Notes: generated by a model from the sequence alone, not told the origin. A stretch of 35,832 nucleotides of DNA from Geobacteraceae bacterium (GCA_007125165.1 SLDV01000168.1:1-35832); one strand, 5' to 3'. Shown: positions 1 through 8,993, counted from the stretch's first letter. Translations and numbers: made by a program.

Positions 1-120
1 ATTCACACGGCCATGATTCACACGGCCATGATTCACACGGCCATGATTCACACGGCCATGATTCACACGGCCATGATTCACACGGCCATGATTCACACGG
101 CCATGATTCACACGGCCATG
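1..120 (+). repeat. 15-bp coding tandem repeat, 8 copies
   Basis: Eight uninterrupted, identical copies of ATTCACACGGCCATG run from the window edge to base 120, so the true array may be longer. In the znuA frame (codons from base 3) each unit reads Ser-His-Gly-His-Asp, giving a metal-binding His/Asp loop. The identity of all copies at DNA level points to recent slippage or recombination expansion. Confidence 0.95.
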
Positions 121-665
121 ACCACAAAGATGGACACCATGCTCATGGCAGCTATGATTATCACATCTGGACCAGTCCGCTAGTGGCTAAAGAGATGGTC
201 AAGGTGATTGCGGACACACTTGCAGCAGTGGACCCGGCACATGCGGCGATCTATGCGGCCAATGCTGCCACGCTGACCACCAGGCTTGATCAGTTATATC
301 ATGAGGTCAAGGATCGGTTGCGATCGGTGGCTTCAGTGCCATACATCGTTTTTCATGATGCGTATCAGTACTTCGAAAGAGATTTTGGTTTGAATGCCGT
401 CGGGTCGGTAACCATTGATACCGAACGCACACCTGGAGTGCGGCGGGTACAGGAGGTCAGGGATAAGATTGTTGAGCTTGATGCTCGGGCAGTGTTCAGT
501 GAGCCTCAATTCCAGTCACGGATTGTCGCTACGGTGATCGAAGGGACCGGAGCGACAACGGGGGTTATCGACCCGCTGGGAGCCGATCTGGCGGAAGGGC
601 CGGAGGCGTATTTTTCTTTGATCAGAACAATGGCGACAGGCATCCATGAAACATTAAAGCAATGA
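3..665 (+). CDS. znuA: Zinc ABC transporter substrate-binding protein, 3' part
   Basis: This is the C-terminal part of a periplasmic metal-binding lipoprotein/solute-binding protein (cluster A-I, ZnuA type) that delivers Zn2+ to the ZnuBC permease. The 5' end lies outside the window. Visible in order: the SHGHD repeat loop (codons from base 3), the ligand-region motif HIWTSPLVAKEM, a helix rich in Ala/Asp, then the C-terminal lobe with FHDAYQYFERDFGL (a metal-ligand His) and SEPQFQS...IDPLGAD, where the family has its last acidic ligand. A His-rich loop between the second and third ligands is typical of zinc rather than manganese binders. No ZnuB or ZnuC gene follows; a terminator does, so the partners must lie upstream or elsewhere. 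Confidence 0.9.
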   Translation, partial: SHGHDSHGHDSHGHDSHGHDSHGHDSHGHDSHGHDSHGHDHKDGHHAHGSYDYHIWTSPLVAKEMVKVIADTLAAVDPAHAAIYAANAATLTTRLDQLYHEVKDRLRSVASVPYIVFHDAYQYFERDFGLNAVGSVTIDTERTPGVRRVQEVRDKIVELDARAVFSEPQFQSRIVATVIEGTGATTGVIDPLGADLAEGPEAYFSLIRTMATGIHETLKQ

Positions 666-670
666 CAAGG

Positions 671-710
671 AAACCGCCCTGTCATAAACAATCTGGTGGC
701 AGGGCGGTTT
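671..710 (+). terminator. Terminator-like hairpin after znuA
   Basis: A perfect 11-bp stem (AAACCGCCCTG at 671-681 with CAGGGCGGTTT at 700-710) can extend inward by about three pairs. It starts 5 nt after the znuA stop. The T-run is weak (GGTTT), but A's on the left arm and T's on the right suit a Rho-independent terminator. The remainder up to 860 holds no gene I can support. Confidence 0.75.
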
Positions 711-860
711 AGCAAAATCTGGTTATCTGTTTGACTCCAGTCATCCAGGATGAGCACCGCCCATCCACGAAGCTCTCCGGCACAACTGGAGTGGACAATT
801 TACAGTTAGCAACATGACATCACCTGATTAGAACTAGTCTTCCGTAGATGCAATCTTATC

Positions 861-972
861 CCCTCTCCCTGAGGGAGAGGGCCAGAGTGAGGGGGAGGTT
901 TTGACCATTCCAGGCCCCCTCACCCGGCTTTCAGTCACCTTCTCCCCCAGGAGAAGGGTTCAAGCGGAAGAT
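861..972. repeat. Composite REP/BIME-like element, three hairpins
   Basis: Three consecutive hairpins: CCCTCTCCC/GGGAGAGGG (861-869, 873-881, loop TGA), GTGAGGGGG/CCCCCTCAC (887-895, 915-923), and CCTTCTCC/GGAGAAGG (938-945, 950-957). The right edge (948-972) recurs at 21611-21635 with one mismatch in 25 bases, showing that it is dispersed. It sits between znuA and the 3' end of prc, where it could stabilise or end transcripts. Confidence 0.75.
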
Positions 973-1000
973 TGGTGCCAATCAGTTTACATCATATCAA

Positions 1001-3100
1001 TCAGGCGTTGCTCGGCAGCGAGACAAGATCGTTAAGAATTTTCATTGCCTCATGCATATAGGGGTCGTCCGCAAGGACTTCGGTCAGCGCCTCTTCCCTG
1101 CTTTTATCTCCGTTATCTACCTCCGGTGATATCATTCCATGGGGAGTGAAGCTGATTTGTTCCTCCTGTAATTGGCGTCGCTCCTTCAGCATATCCTCCA
1201 GCAGCAGTGATTGCATTGTCTGCTCTCGCCGTAGCCCGGCACGCTGAGCTGCACTCTTGATGTTGTGAAACTCCTCACTTTCACTGACCCGCTGCTGACT
1301 GCGTTGACGCAGGATATCAAGCCGGTTCGGCGTTCGTTTCCAGGGAATGAAGGAAACGGAGGCAATGTGATCCCAGGGCAGGGCATTTTCCATGTACCTT
1401 TCTCCGCTCTCCAAACCGTCGAGCCGCGAGGGCAGAATAATGTCGGGTATGATTCCTCTCTCCTGGGTAGATTCCCCGGTGACCCGGTAAAATTTTTGAA
1501 TCGTTACTTTGGCGGCACCCAGGGGCATGTATTGAGACATGCCACGCAGCCTGACAAAGCGATCCAGATCAAGCACCGCCTGCACCGTCCCTTTGCCGTG
1601 GGTATGTTCATCGCCAACAATCAGGGCACGGCCGTAATCTTGCAGGGCCCCTGCGAGAATTTCCGAAGCTGAGGCACTGAAGCGATTGACCAGCACGATC
1701 ATGGGTCCGTCATAGGCGAGATTTCGATCGTCGTCCCGCATGGAACGGATGGAGCCGGAACTGTCACGCACTTGAACCACCGGACCGCCATCAATAAAAA
1801 GGCCGGTTACACTGACCGCATCGGCGAGGGAGCCACCACCGTTGTTGCGCAGGTCAAGAATAAGCCCGGTAATCCCCTGTTGCTGAAGTCGAATCAACTC
1901 ATTGCGGGTGTCATCGGTACTGTTACGTTCAGTTTTGCCGCTGTGATCACGGTAGAATGAGGGGATTTTCACATATCCGATACGGGCCCCATTGACGCCT
2001 TCGATGAGTGTTCCCCGGACGAAAGAGTCTTCAATTTCAACTACATCGCGAATGATCGGAATAATCAGCCGCCGTCCGTCCGGTTTGCGTACCGTCAGGC
2101 GGACTTCGCTTCCCTTTTCCCCCCGGATAAGTGACACGGCATCGCGCAGGCGCAGATGGGTGATTTCTACCGGCTCAGCCGTTCCCTGGGCCACCTTGAG
2201 GATGATGTCGTCAGCTTCAAGTTGCCCCTGACGGGCGGCGGCGCTGCCGGGAATGACCCTGACAACACGAATATACCCATCATCTTCGCGCAAGGTAGCG
2301 CCGATCCCTTCAAGTGATCCACTCATCTGGATATCAAAGTCTTCCTTGCTGGTGGGTGGCATGTAATTGGTGTGGGGATCGTAGGCGCGGGCAATGGCGT
2401 CAAGATAACGATCGTAGTGATCCTGCTCGGTTTCGGCGAGCATACGAGTCAACAGGGTACGGTGTGATCGGCCAACATTTTCGCGGGCCTGCTCGAGTAG
2501 TTCGGCGTGGGTTATGTCGTCAACGGGTAGCAGGTCACCATCATCGTCAAGACCGATTTCATTTTCGCGCAAACTGATATAACGGCTTAATATCTGAAAT
2601 TTGATGTTTTTGCGCCAGCGTTCGCGCAGTTCCGAGAGGCTGCCGGCAAATTCGTACTTTTCCGAATCCGTTTCGATATAATCAGGTTCATCAGGGTCGA
2701 TGGATTCGGCAAGCAAATCGAGTGTAATGGTTTCAACCTGTCTTATCCGTTCGTGAAGAATTTCCCGGCCGGTCAGGGGAAGTTCCAGACGTCCGCGGCG
2801 GATAGCGTTATCGATCTGGTTGCGGTGAGCTCGTAGTTGCTCAGCATCTTCCTCAAGAAGAAAGCGCTTTTGTGGATCCAACTGTTTTAGAAAGAGGTCA
2901 AAAGCCGTTTGTGACAGACGTGCAGCGCTGATATTCTGATTGTAGTGCTGGCTGCCGAGCTGTTGATGAAGAATGTGACCGAGCAGACGGGCACGGTTGG
3001 TATTCAAAGGCTCATCGGCGAGACTGATAGAACCTAAGGGGACCAGGCAGAGCAGGACAATGAAGAAACTGCGAACAACGGCTTTACTGAACAACGACAT
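1001..3100 (-). CDS. prc: Carboxy-terminal processing (tail-specific) protease, S41 family
   Basis: A periplasmic serine protease that degrades or trims proteins from their C-terminus. The preferred start is ATG 3100 (MSLFSKAVVRSFF), which has GGAG at good spacing and begins a signal peptide; an upstream in-frame ATG at 3172 has no such support. Length is then 699 aa, normal for the large Prc/Tsp type. Visible order: signal peptide; N-terminal helical domain (SQTAFDLFLKQLDPQKRFL); PDZ (GIGATLRE...VIPGSAAARQGQL); S41 core with LDLRNNGGGSLADAV; the Ser nucleophile in FSASASEILAG; the Lys in HGKGTVQ; and a long charged C-terminal extension typical of Prc. It may act with peptidoglycan hydrolase turnover as in other proteobacteria, though no partner gene is adjacent. 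Confidence 0.93.
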   Translation of the reverse strand: MSLFSKAVVRSFFIVLLCLVPLGSISLADEPLNTNRARLLGHILHQQLGSQHYNQNISAARLSQTAFDLFLKQLDPQKRFLLEEDAEQLRAHRNQIDNAIRRGRLELPLTGREILHERIRQVETITLDLLAESIDPDEPDYIETDSEKYEFAGSLSELRERWRKNIKFQILSRYISLRENEIGLDDDGDLLPVDDITHAELLEQARENVGRSHRTLLTRMLAETEQDHYDRYLDAIARAYDPHTNYMPPTSKEDFDIQMSGSLEGIGATLREDDGYIRVVRVIPGSAAARQGQLEADDIILKVAQGTAEPVEITHLRLRDAVSLIRGEKGSEVRLTVRKPDGRRLIIPIIRDVVEIEDSFVRGTLIEGVNGARIGYVKIPSFYRDHSGKTERNSTDDTRNELIRLQQQGITGLILDLRNNGGGSLADAVSVTGLFIDGGPVVQVRDSSGSIRSMRDDDRNLAYDGPMIVLVNRFSASASEILAGALQDYGRALIVGDEHTHGKGTVQAVLDLDRFVRLRGMSQYMPLGAAKVTIQKFYRVTGESTQERGIIPDIILPSRLDGLESGERYMENALPWDHIASVSFIPWKRTPNRLDILRQRSQQRVSESEEFHNIKSAAQRAGLRREQTMQSLLLEDMLKERRQLQEEQISFTPHGMISPEVDNGDKSREEALTEVLADDPYMHEAMKILNDLVSLPSNA

Positions 3101-3397
3101 AAGATCTCCAGCGCCCGACAAGGGCGGATATGAATTGGCTAATGCACAGTGTACCCCTTGGCGGATGTTCATCGCAAGGTTGAATATTGACAGTTCTGTG
3201 TGTGCAATAACACAGAATGATGTTGATGATTAAGTTTTGCAATTATTCAGCACCTCACGCAAAAGCGGCTTAAGCCGCGAATGATCGTGTCTCTACCGTC
3301 ATTTCGGCGCGGAATTCAGCTTTTCTCTCCAGATCCCCGATAGAAATACTCAGGCATGGCGACAGGTGTTGATATGGCGAATAGTTACTCGGGTTTT

Positions 3398-3667
3398 TTA
3401 AAGAGGAATGCGCATCTTTTTGCAATAAGTGCGCAAGATGAGCTCTGCCTGGCTAAGGCGGGACATGCGGTAGTTTTTTTGCTTAACGGCTTCAACATCA
3501 TCTAGAGATATCTGCAATTGGCGAATTTCCCTGCGCACCAGTTCAAGGTTGCTCAGCAGGGCTTTGAGCTGGTTGGAAGAATGTCCTTTGAGCATGGGCG
3601 GAGAAAGCCGAACAAAACCATCGGCAACTGCCTGGGCGAATTTTTTCGGATTAGCTGAGAGCGACAT
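3398..3667 (-). CDS. Small conserved-looking hypothetical protein
   Basis: An 89-aa basic protein of unrecognised family. ATG 3667 (MSLSANPKKFAQAV) is preferred over ATG 3688 because GGAGAAAAG lies 5-8 nt before it. The protein looks wholly helical: an amphipathic segment, a middle LSNLELVRREIRQLQISLDDVEAVKQ stretch likely to form a coiled coil, and a basic tail ending RTYCKKMRIPL. No signal peptide or membrane segment is seen. It lies 44 bp downstream of the DgkA-PAP2 gene on the same strand and could be co-transcribed. The 297 bp between it and prc hold only a 14-bp perfect palindrome (GCGGCTTAAGCCGC, 3265-3278). No function can be assigned. Confidence 0.6.
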   Translation of the reverse strand: MSLSANPKKFAQAVADGFVRLSPPMLKGHSSNQLKALLSNLELVRREIRQLQISLDDVEAVKQKNYRMSRLSQAELILRTYCKKMRIPL

Positions 3668-3711
3668 TATTCTTTTCTCCACGGGCATGCGAAAGTCATC
3701 GGTTTGCTCTT

Positions 3712-4410
3712 TTATCCGAACAGCAGAAACGCGAAAAGAGTGACTACCGTGCCCAGCAGGGCCCCGAGAAAAACTTCACGGGGAGTGTGAATTGTCATGA
3801 GCAGTCGGCTCTGGCTCACCAGCAGTGCCAGAATCAGGACCAGCAGGCCGATTAGTAACCCCGCTCCGGAGAGCAGGGTTGAAACGGCGATGGAAAAAGC
3901 AACGGCTGAATGGCCACTGGGCATGCCGCCGTGCAGAGGAGAACCATGATTGAAGCGCGCCTTGAGCAATATGACCAGAATAATGACAGCAAGCAGAGCG
4001 CCGACGGGGACGGTTCCGGCAGGTTCTCTGGTAAGGGTGGTGGAGCTGTCAAAGAGGGGGAAAATATGGCCGGACAGTACCAGGTAACCGAGAATCACTG
4101 CACCGACGCTGGTCACCAGAACGGCGCCGGCGGCGACATCTTTGGTCAGTTTGGCGAGTTCATGATAGTCGGGTGAAACCAGGTCGACCAGCGTTTCGAT
4201 TGCCGTGTTGATCAGTTCAGCAAAGAGCACCAGCAGCGCTGCCAGTACCAGCAGAAAAAATTCCAGCGCTGACACATGGAAGAACAATGCCAGAAAAAGT
4301 ACCGCCAGAGCCGCCACCAGATGATAGCGCAGGTGACGCTCGCTCTTGGCGGCCCAGAGGATTCCCTCGATGGCACAGTTCAGGCTTTCCAGCCAGCTTT
4401 TGGGTTTCAT
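3712..4410 (-). CDS. DgkA-type lipid kinase fused to PAP2 phosphatase
   Basis: A 232-aa membrane protein with two opposing lipid enzymes. Residues about 1-125 are a prokaryotic DgkA/undecaprenol-kinase domain: ELINTAIETLVDL matches the catalytic E-x-x-NTAIE signature and KLTKDVAAGAVLV the second. Residues about 130-232 form a PAP2 lipid phosphatase with PSGHSA (general-acid His) and SR-x5-H-x3-E (nucleophile His in SRLLMTIHTPRE). The first PAP2 motif is weak (KARFNHG, no RP). The substrate could be undecaprenol or diacylglycerol and their phosphates; this is inference. Such fusions are known in some deltaproteobacteria and Bacteroidetes. Start ATG 4410. The 281 bp upstream, shared with the divergent S1 gene, carry no further gene. 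Confidence 0.88.
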   Translation of the reverse strand: MKPKSWLESLNCAIEGILWAAKSERHLRYHLVAALAVLFLALFFHVSALEFFLLVLAALLVLFAELINTAIETLVDLVSPDYHELAKLTKDVAAGAVLVTSVGAVILGYLVLSGHIFPLFDSSTTLTREPAGTVPVGALLAVIILVILLKARFNHGSPLHGGMPSGHSAVAFSIAVSTLLSGAGLLIGLLVLILALLVSQSRLLMTIHTPREVFLGALLGTVVTLFAFLLFG

Positions 4411-4691
4411 GGTTCCCCTGTATTGCTGCGGCGATCAGATATTGAAATGTAAAAGCTGGGTTTTCCCGCCCCGGGCGCGGAAACCGTGCCCCTACACCAA
4501 CGCAGAATGCCGGTATTTTTACACCGGGGCAATAACATGTCGTGTCAAAAGCGCTATCCGGTTAAAGATAACAGGTTCAGCAACTGCATACCAAGACCAT
4601 TTGTGCCGTTTACTTGGAGTATGTAAACAAGGTAGTCTTGCCAGCGATAAGAACGTGACTATTCAACCGTAAATGCCAAAGGATAAACAGC

Positions 4692-5891
4692 ATGAACGAT
4701 GATATGAATGACAACGAACCTGTGGATATGGAAGAAGATTTTGCCGCTATGTTAGAAGCCAGCATTGCCGGGGTCGGACAGGAGCTTGAGCCGGGGGCGA
4801 AGATAGAGGCGACCATCTTGCAAATGGGACCGGACTGGACTTTTCTTGACGTCGGCCAGAAAGGTGAGGGTGTCCTTGCTTCTGCGGAGCTGCTTGACGC
4901 CGAAGGGAACCCGACTGTTGCTGCAGGCGACCTGGTGCCAGTGTACTTTCTCTCGCGGCGTGACGGTGAATTGCGTTTTACCACCAGAATTGGCGGTGGC
5001 GGGTCAGGTACGGAGCAACTGCAGCAGGCCTATCAGGCAGGGATTCCGGTTGAGGGGCGGATCGACAAAGAGATCAAGGGGGGGTATGACGTTGCCTTAT
5101 CGGGAAATGTGCGCGCCTTTTGCCCCTTTTCGCAGCTGGGGTTGCGGCAGGTTGATCCGACAGAAATGATCGGGCGCAGTCTCTCTTTTCGGATTACCCA
5201 GTTTGGTGAGCGCGGCCGCAATATCGTCGTTTCCCACCGGGTGTTGCTGGATGAAGAGCGGGCTGTACAGCGTGAATCCTTGCGTCAGACTCTCAAAGAG
5301 GGGCAGATGGTCAACGGCACGGTCACCAATCTGCGCGATTTTGGTGCTTTTGTTGACATCGGTGGCATTGAGGGGCTGCTGCCGATCTCAGAAATCAGTT
5401 ATGGCCGGGTGGAGGATATCGAAACGGTTCTGGAGGTTGGTCAACAGCTTGACCTGATTGTTAAAAAGGTTGATTGGGCCAACAATAAATTCTCTTTCAG
5501 TCTGCGTGATACCCTCGCCGATCCCTGGCTTAAGGTGGGGAGCAGCTACCGGGTTGGTGGTCAATACGTGGGTACGGTCAGCCGTCTGGCCCCGTTTGGC
5601 GCCTTTGTCACCCTCGAGGAGGGAGTTGACGGATTACTGCATATTTCCAAAATGGGGGAAGGTCAACGAGTGCGCCACCCTCAGGATCTGTTCAAGGTCG
5701 GGCAGCAGGTGCGAGTTGTCATCGACAAGATTGATGAGGCCGAAAGACGTATCTCCCTGGCCCTGGCCGAACAGAGTGAAGAGTCCGTTGAAACCAGCTA
5801 CACCGAGGACTCCGGCGGAAGAGGTCTGGGCACTCTGGGGGAACTTCTCAAGGCCGGTCAGCAGAAAAAAGAGCGCCGTCAGCGCAAATGA
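4692..5891 (+). CDS. S1 RNA-binding domain protein (ribosomal protein S1-like)
   Basis: A 399-aa cytoplasmic protein with four OB-fold S1 repeats at about residues 33-100, 115-183, 200-270 and 284-355. The third and fourth are the most canonical (VTNLRDFGAFVDIGGIEGLLPISEIS; VSRLAPFGAFVTLEEGVDGLLHISKM). An acidic N-terminus (MNDDMNDNEPVDMEED) and a basic tail (KKERRQRK) flank them. It is shorter than the six-repeat RpsA of Proteobacteria, so it is either a second S1-like translation/RNA-decay factor or a short S1. AAAGGAT precedes ATG 4692. Its stop overlaps the start of the MFS gene by 4 bases (ATGA), so the two are translationally coupled. Confidence 0.9.
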   Translation: MNDDMNDNEPVDMEEDFAAMLEASIAGVGQELEPGAKIEATILQMGPDWTFLDVGQKGEGVLASAELLDAEGNPTVAAGDLVPVYFLSRRDGELRFTTRIGGGGSGTEQLQQAYQAGIPVEGRIDKEIKGGYDVALSGNVRAFCPFSQLGLRQVDPTEMIGRSLSFRITQFGERGRNIVVSHRVLLDEERAVQRESLRQTLKEGQMVNGTVTNLRDFGAFVDIGGIEGLLPISEISYGRVEDIETVLEVGQQLDLIVKKVDWANNKFSFSLRDTLADPWLKVGSSYRVGGQYVGTVSRLAPFGAFVTLEEGVDGLLHISKMGEGQRVRHPQDLFKVGQQVRVVIDKIDEAERRISLALAEQSEESVETSYTEDSGGRGLGTLGELLKAGQQKKERRQRK

Positions 5892-7276
5892 GCCGGGAGG
5901 TATCACGCTCCGCAGTATTGTTTGTCGTCTGCATGGCGCATTTCCTCATGCCCTTCATGATGTCATCGGTGGGTATCGCCCTGCCGGTGATCGGGCGTGA
6001 GTTTAATGCCAGCGCTCTGCAGTTAGGTCTAGTCGAAACAACCTACGTCCTGTCGGCTTCGATTTTCCTTTTGTCCATGGGGCGTTTTGGTGATATTCAC
6101 GGCCGCCGCCGGGTTTTTCAGGTCGGTCTGCTGGTCTTTGGTTGCATGGGGGGGCTGATTTCCCAGGCATGGTCTATCGAAACCGTTATCGTCCTGCGTT
6201 TTTTGCAGGGGATGGGCGGCGCCATGGTGATGGCAACGACCATGGCGATTCTGGTGTCGACCTTTCCGGTGGAAGAACGTGGCAAGGCTTTGGGAATTGC
6301 CGTTGCCAGTGTCTATGCCGGCATTTCCTGCGGCCCCTTTTTTGGCGGCATGCTGGTAGAGCTCCTCGGCTGGCGTTCTATCTTCTATCTGATCTTCCCT
6401 TTGAGTCTGCTGACCTGGGTAGTGACAAGGCTTAAAATCAAAACCGAATGGGCCGAAGCCAAGGGAGAACCCTTCGACTGGCGTGGCGCCACGACTTACG
6501 CCACTGCGATTATGCTGCTGGTGATCAGTGTTACCAATTTAAGCAGCGGCGGCTGGCCCTGGGTTACCCTGGTGCTGGCTAATTTACTGCTCGGGCTATT
6601 TTTCTTCCAGCAGTCGCGTAATCCCTATCCTTTGCTTAATGTCGCCTTGTTGCTGAATAACCGGGTTTTTGCCCTGAGCAATCTGGCGGCCCTTTTCAAT
6701 TATGCTGCGACCTTCGGGGTTACTTTTTTTTTGAGTCTCTATCTGCAGTATGTTAAAGGGATGAGCCCGGCCCAGGCCGGTGTTATTCTGATTATTCAAC
6801 CTATTGTCCAGACCTTGTTTTCCCCTTTCTGCGGGCGTTTATCCGATCGGATTCCGGCCTCTTATGTCGCTACGACCGGCATGGCCCTGTGTGCCTTCGG
6901 TCTGGCCGTCGCCTCGACCCTTCACGCTGACTCTGCCCTGGGGGTCGTTTATCTGCTGCTGATATTGATGGGGCTCGGATTTGCCTTTTTCTCCTCCCCC
7001 AACGTCAGCCTGATTATGGGCAGCGTCGAGCCGAAGTATCTGGGCGTGGCATCGGGCCTGAATTCGAGCATGCGCACCCTGGGAATGATGAGCAGCATGA
7101 TGATCATCACCCTGATCTTCGCCTACCTGATGAATGATCAGCCGGTTACGCTGGCGACCCAACCACAGTTTCTGGCCAGTATGCGTCTGGCACTGCTGAT
7201 TTTCAGCGGTCTTTGTGTTGTCGGTATCGGCTGTTCTCTGGGGCGGATCAGTGGATGGAGAAAAAAGTCACGGTAA
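5888..7276 (+). CDS. MFS transporter, DHA2-like drug exporter
   Basis: A 462-aa inner-membrane protein with about 14 hydrophobic segments. It has MFS motif A (GRFGDIHGRRRVFQ) after the second segment and a motif C-like region (GIAVASVYAGISCGPFFGG), which marks drug:H+ antiporters. The length fits the 14-TM DHA2 group. The substrate is unknown. The ATG overlaps the stop of the S1 gene, an odd partnership for an exporter; the coupling could tie exporter level to that of the RNA-binding protein. No regulator is adjacent. Confidence 0.88.
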   Translation: MSREVSRSAVLFVVCMAHFLMPFMMSSVGIALPVIGREFNASALQLGLVETTYVLSASIFLLSMGRFGDIHGRRRVFQVGLLVFGCMGGLISQAWSIETVIVLRFLQGMGGAMVMATTMAILVSTFPVEERGKALGIAVASVYAGISCGPFFGGMLVELLGWRSIFYLIFPLSLLTWVVTRLKIKTEWAEAKGEPFDWRGATTYATAIMLLVISVTNLSSGGWPWVTLVLANLLLGLFFFQQSRNPYPLLNVALLLNNRVFALSNLAALFNYAATFGVTFFLSLYLQYVKGMSPAQAGVILIIQPIVQTLFSPFCGRLSDRIPASYVATTGMALCAFGLAVASTLHADSALGVVYLLLILMGLGFAFFSSPNVSLIMGSVEPKYLGVASGLNSSMRTLGMMSSMMIITLIFAYLMNDQPVTLATQPQFLASMRLALLIFSGLCVVGIGCSLGRISGWRKKSR

Positions 7277-7379
7277 GTGTCGCCGGTCAAGCCCATCGGC
7301 GCGGCTGTTGGCACGAATAGTGTAATAAAAATAATGTTTTTCCTGCCACGCTAACTGACACTACGCCCGGAGTTTTTCG

Positions 7380-8954
7380 ATGCGCATCCGTCTGGCTATC
7401 AGATACACGATTATTTCCAGCAGCGTTTTGCTGGTGATTATGTTCACCTCCTCCTTTTTACATATCAACAAGGTTCAGAGTGTTTTTTCTGAGACGTCCA
7501 TCCGTGATGCGGATGCTATTGCCGATCTGATTATCCGCAGCTCTTATCATCTGATGCTTGAAGACAGCAGGCGGCAGATGCAGATGACGATAGAAGATAT
7601 CGGAAAAAACCCGCGCGTGCATCGCGCCAGAATCCTGGGGCGGGAGGGGGTCGTCAGTTTCTCAACCGATGAGTCCGAGATTGGTACCGCTCTGACCGTG
7701 CAGGATGCGAGCTGTTCTTTCTGCCATGTGCCGGGAGAGCCGGTGTTTCTTGATGTGCCGATTGAGGAAAGGACATGGGTTGTTTCCGGCCGCCAATTTT
7801 TGAATGTTACTCGCGGCATTTATAACGAGCCCAACTGTTTCACAGCGGTCTGCCATGCTCATCCTCCGGAACAGGAGAAGATAGGTGTGCTGGATATGGT
7901 GGTTTCTCTTGACCAGATGGCTTATTTGTCCCACGTTCATCACAACGATGTCCTCCTTTCTACGATTGTTATGCTGGTACTTCTGTCTGCCTGTCATTAT
8001 CTGATCACCAGGCGTTACATCTGCAAGCCGATTGAGGGATTGCTGAGTCAGACCCAGGCGCTCTCACAAGGAGATCTGAGTGCCCGGGTAGAGAAACTGT
8101 CCGGGGATGAACTGGGGGAACTCGGAACGTCCTTCAATCTGATGGCGGCCAATCTGGAACAGGCCCAGGAAGAGCTTAAGGAGTGGGCAGCGACCCTGGA
8201 ACAGAAGGTTGATGAACGGACGGAAGAGATGTCTGAAATGCAGGGTCAGCTCTTAAGATCGGCGAAGCTTGCCTCCATGGGTGAGCTGGTGGCAGGGATT
8301 GCTCATGAAATCAACAACCCCTTAACCGGGATTCTGATGTTTGCTTCACTGTCCTCAAAGAATCCTGACCTTCCCCCTCAGGTCAAGGATAATCTTGATC
8401 TGATTGTGGCCGAAACCGGCAGATGTGCAAAAATTGTACGCGGTCTGCTGGAGTTTGCCCGTGAGTCGATACCTGAAAAGAAACCGACTTCTATTAATGC
8501 CGTTATCGAACAAACCCTTGAGCTGGTATCAAAACAATCAATTTTTCAGGATGTTGAGATTGTCTGTCGACTTGGGAATAAGGTTCCTGAGATCGAACTG
8601 GATGCTGATCAGTGGCAGCAGGTGTTTGTCAATATGGTTATCAACGCCGGGCAGGCGATGCCGGATGGGGGGGTGTTGACAATTTCAACGCATTACTTGG
8701 AGTCAGAAAAGGCGTTGCAGGTCAATATTGAAGATACCGGTATGGGTATCTGTCGTGAATATCTGGACAAGATATTTGACCCGTTCTTTTCAACCAAAAT
8801 CCAGAAAGGGTCTGGCCTTGGTTTGTCAATTTCCTATGGAATCATCAAAAATCATGGGGGGAGCATTGATGTCCGGAGCATCGAAGGTGAAGGCACCTGT
8901 TTCAGTATTTTTCTGCCGGTGGAAAATGTCGGACTGGTCAGTAGCCCGGATTAG
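7380..8954 (+). CDS. Sensor histidine kinase with periplasmic c-type haem sensor
   Basis: A 524-aa membrane kinase. TM1 is at about residues 10-28. The periplasmic region carries C112SFCH116 (a standard CXXCH haem site) and, after an NEPNC motif, C153FTAVCH159, a CX4CH variant. TM2 is at about 195-212, followed by HAMP, a coiled coil, HisKA with phospho-acceptor H309 (ASMGELVAGIAHEINNPL), and HATPase_c with NMVINAGQAMP, DTGMGI and GSGLGLSIS. GGAG lies 7 nt before ATG 7380. It probably reads periplasmic redox state or a gas through covalent haem. The NtrC-family regulator ending 39 bp away, tail to tail, is the obvious partner, and the downstream cytochrome operon the obvious target. The pairing is inferred. 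Confidence 0.9.
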   Translation: MRIRLAIRYTIISSSVLLVIMFTSSFLHINKVQSVFSETSIRDADAIADLIIRSSYHLMLEDSRRQMQMTIEDIGKNPRVHRARILGREGVVSFSTDESEIGTALTVQDASCSFCHVPGEPVFLDVPIEERTWVVSGRQFLNVTRGIYNEPNCFTAVCHAHPPEQEKIGVLDMVVSLDQMAYLSHVHHNDVLLSTIVMLVLLSACHYLITRRYICKPIEGLLSQTQALSQGDLSARVEKLSGDELGELGTSFNLMAANLEQAQEELKEWAATLEQKVDERTEEMSEMQGQLLRSAKLASMGELVAGIAHEINNPLTGILMFASLSSKNPDLPPQVKDNLDLIVAETGRCAKIVRGLLEFARESIPEKKPTSINAVIEQTLELVSKQSIFQDVEIVCRLGNKVPEIELDADQWQQVFVNMVINAGQAMPDGGVLTISTHYLESEKALQVNIEDTGMGICREYLDKIFDPFFSTKIQKGSGLGLSISYGIIKNHGGSIDVRSIEGEGTCFSIFLPVENVGLVSSPD

Positions 8955-8993
8955 CGGGACAGATTACCAGATAAAAACAATATTGATGGCTGA

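Noticed and set aside
1-120. CRISPR-like array
   Set aside because: The 15-bp units abut with no spacers and are coding; this is a minisatellite.
7309-7324. Second sigma-54 promoter upstream of the haem kinase
   Set aside because: The -24 box TGGCAC is perfect, but the -12 box reads GTGTA without the invariant GC, so it is not called.
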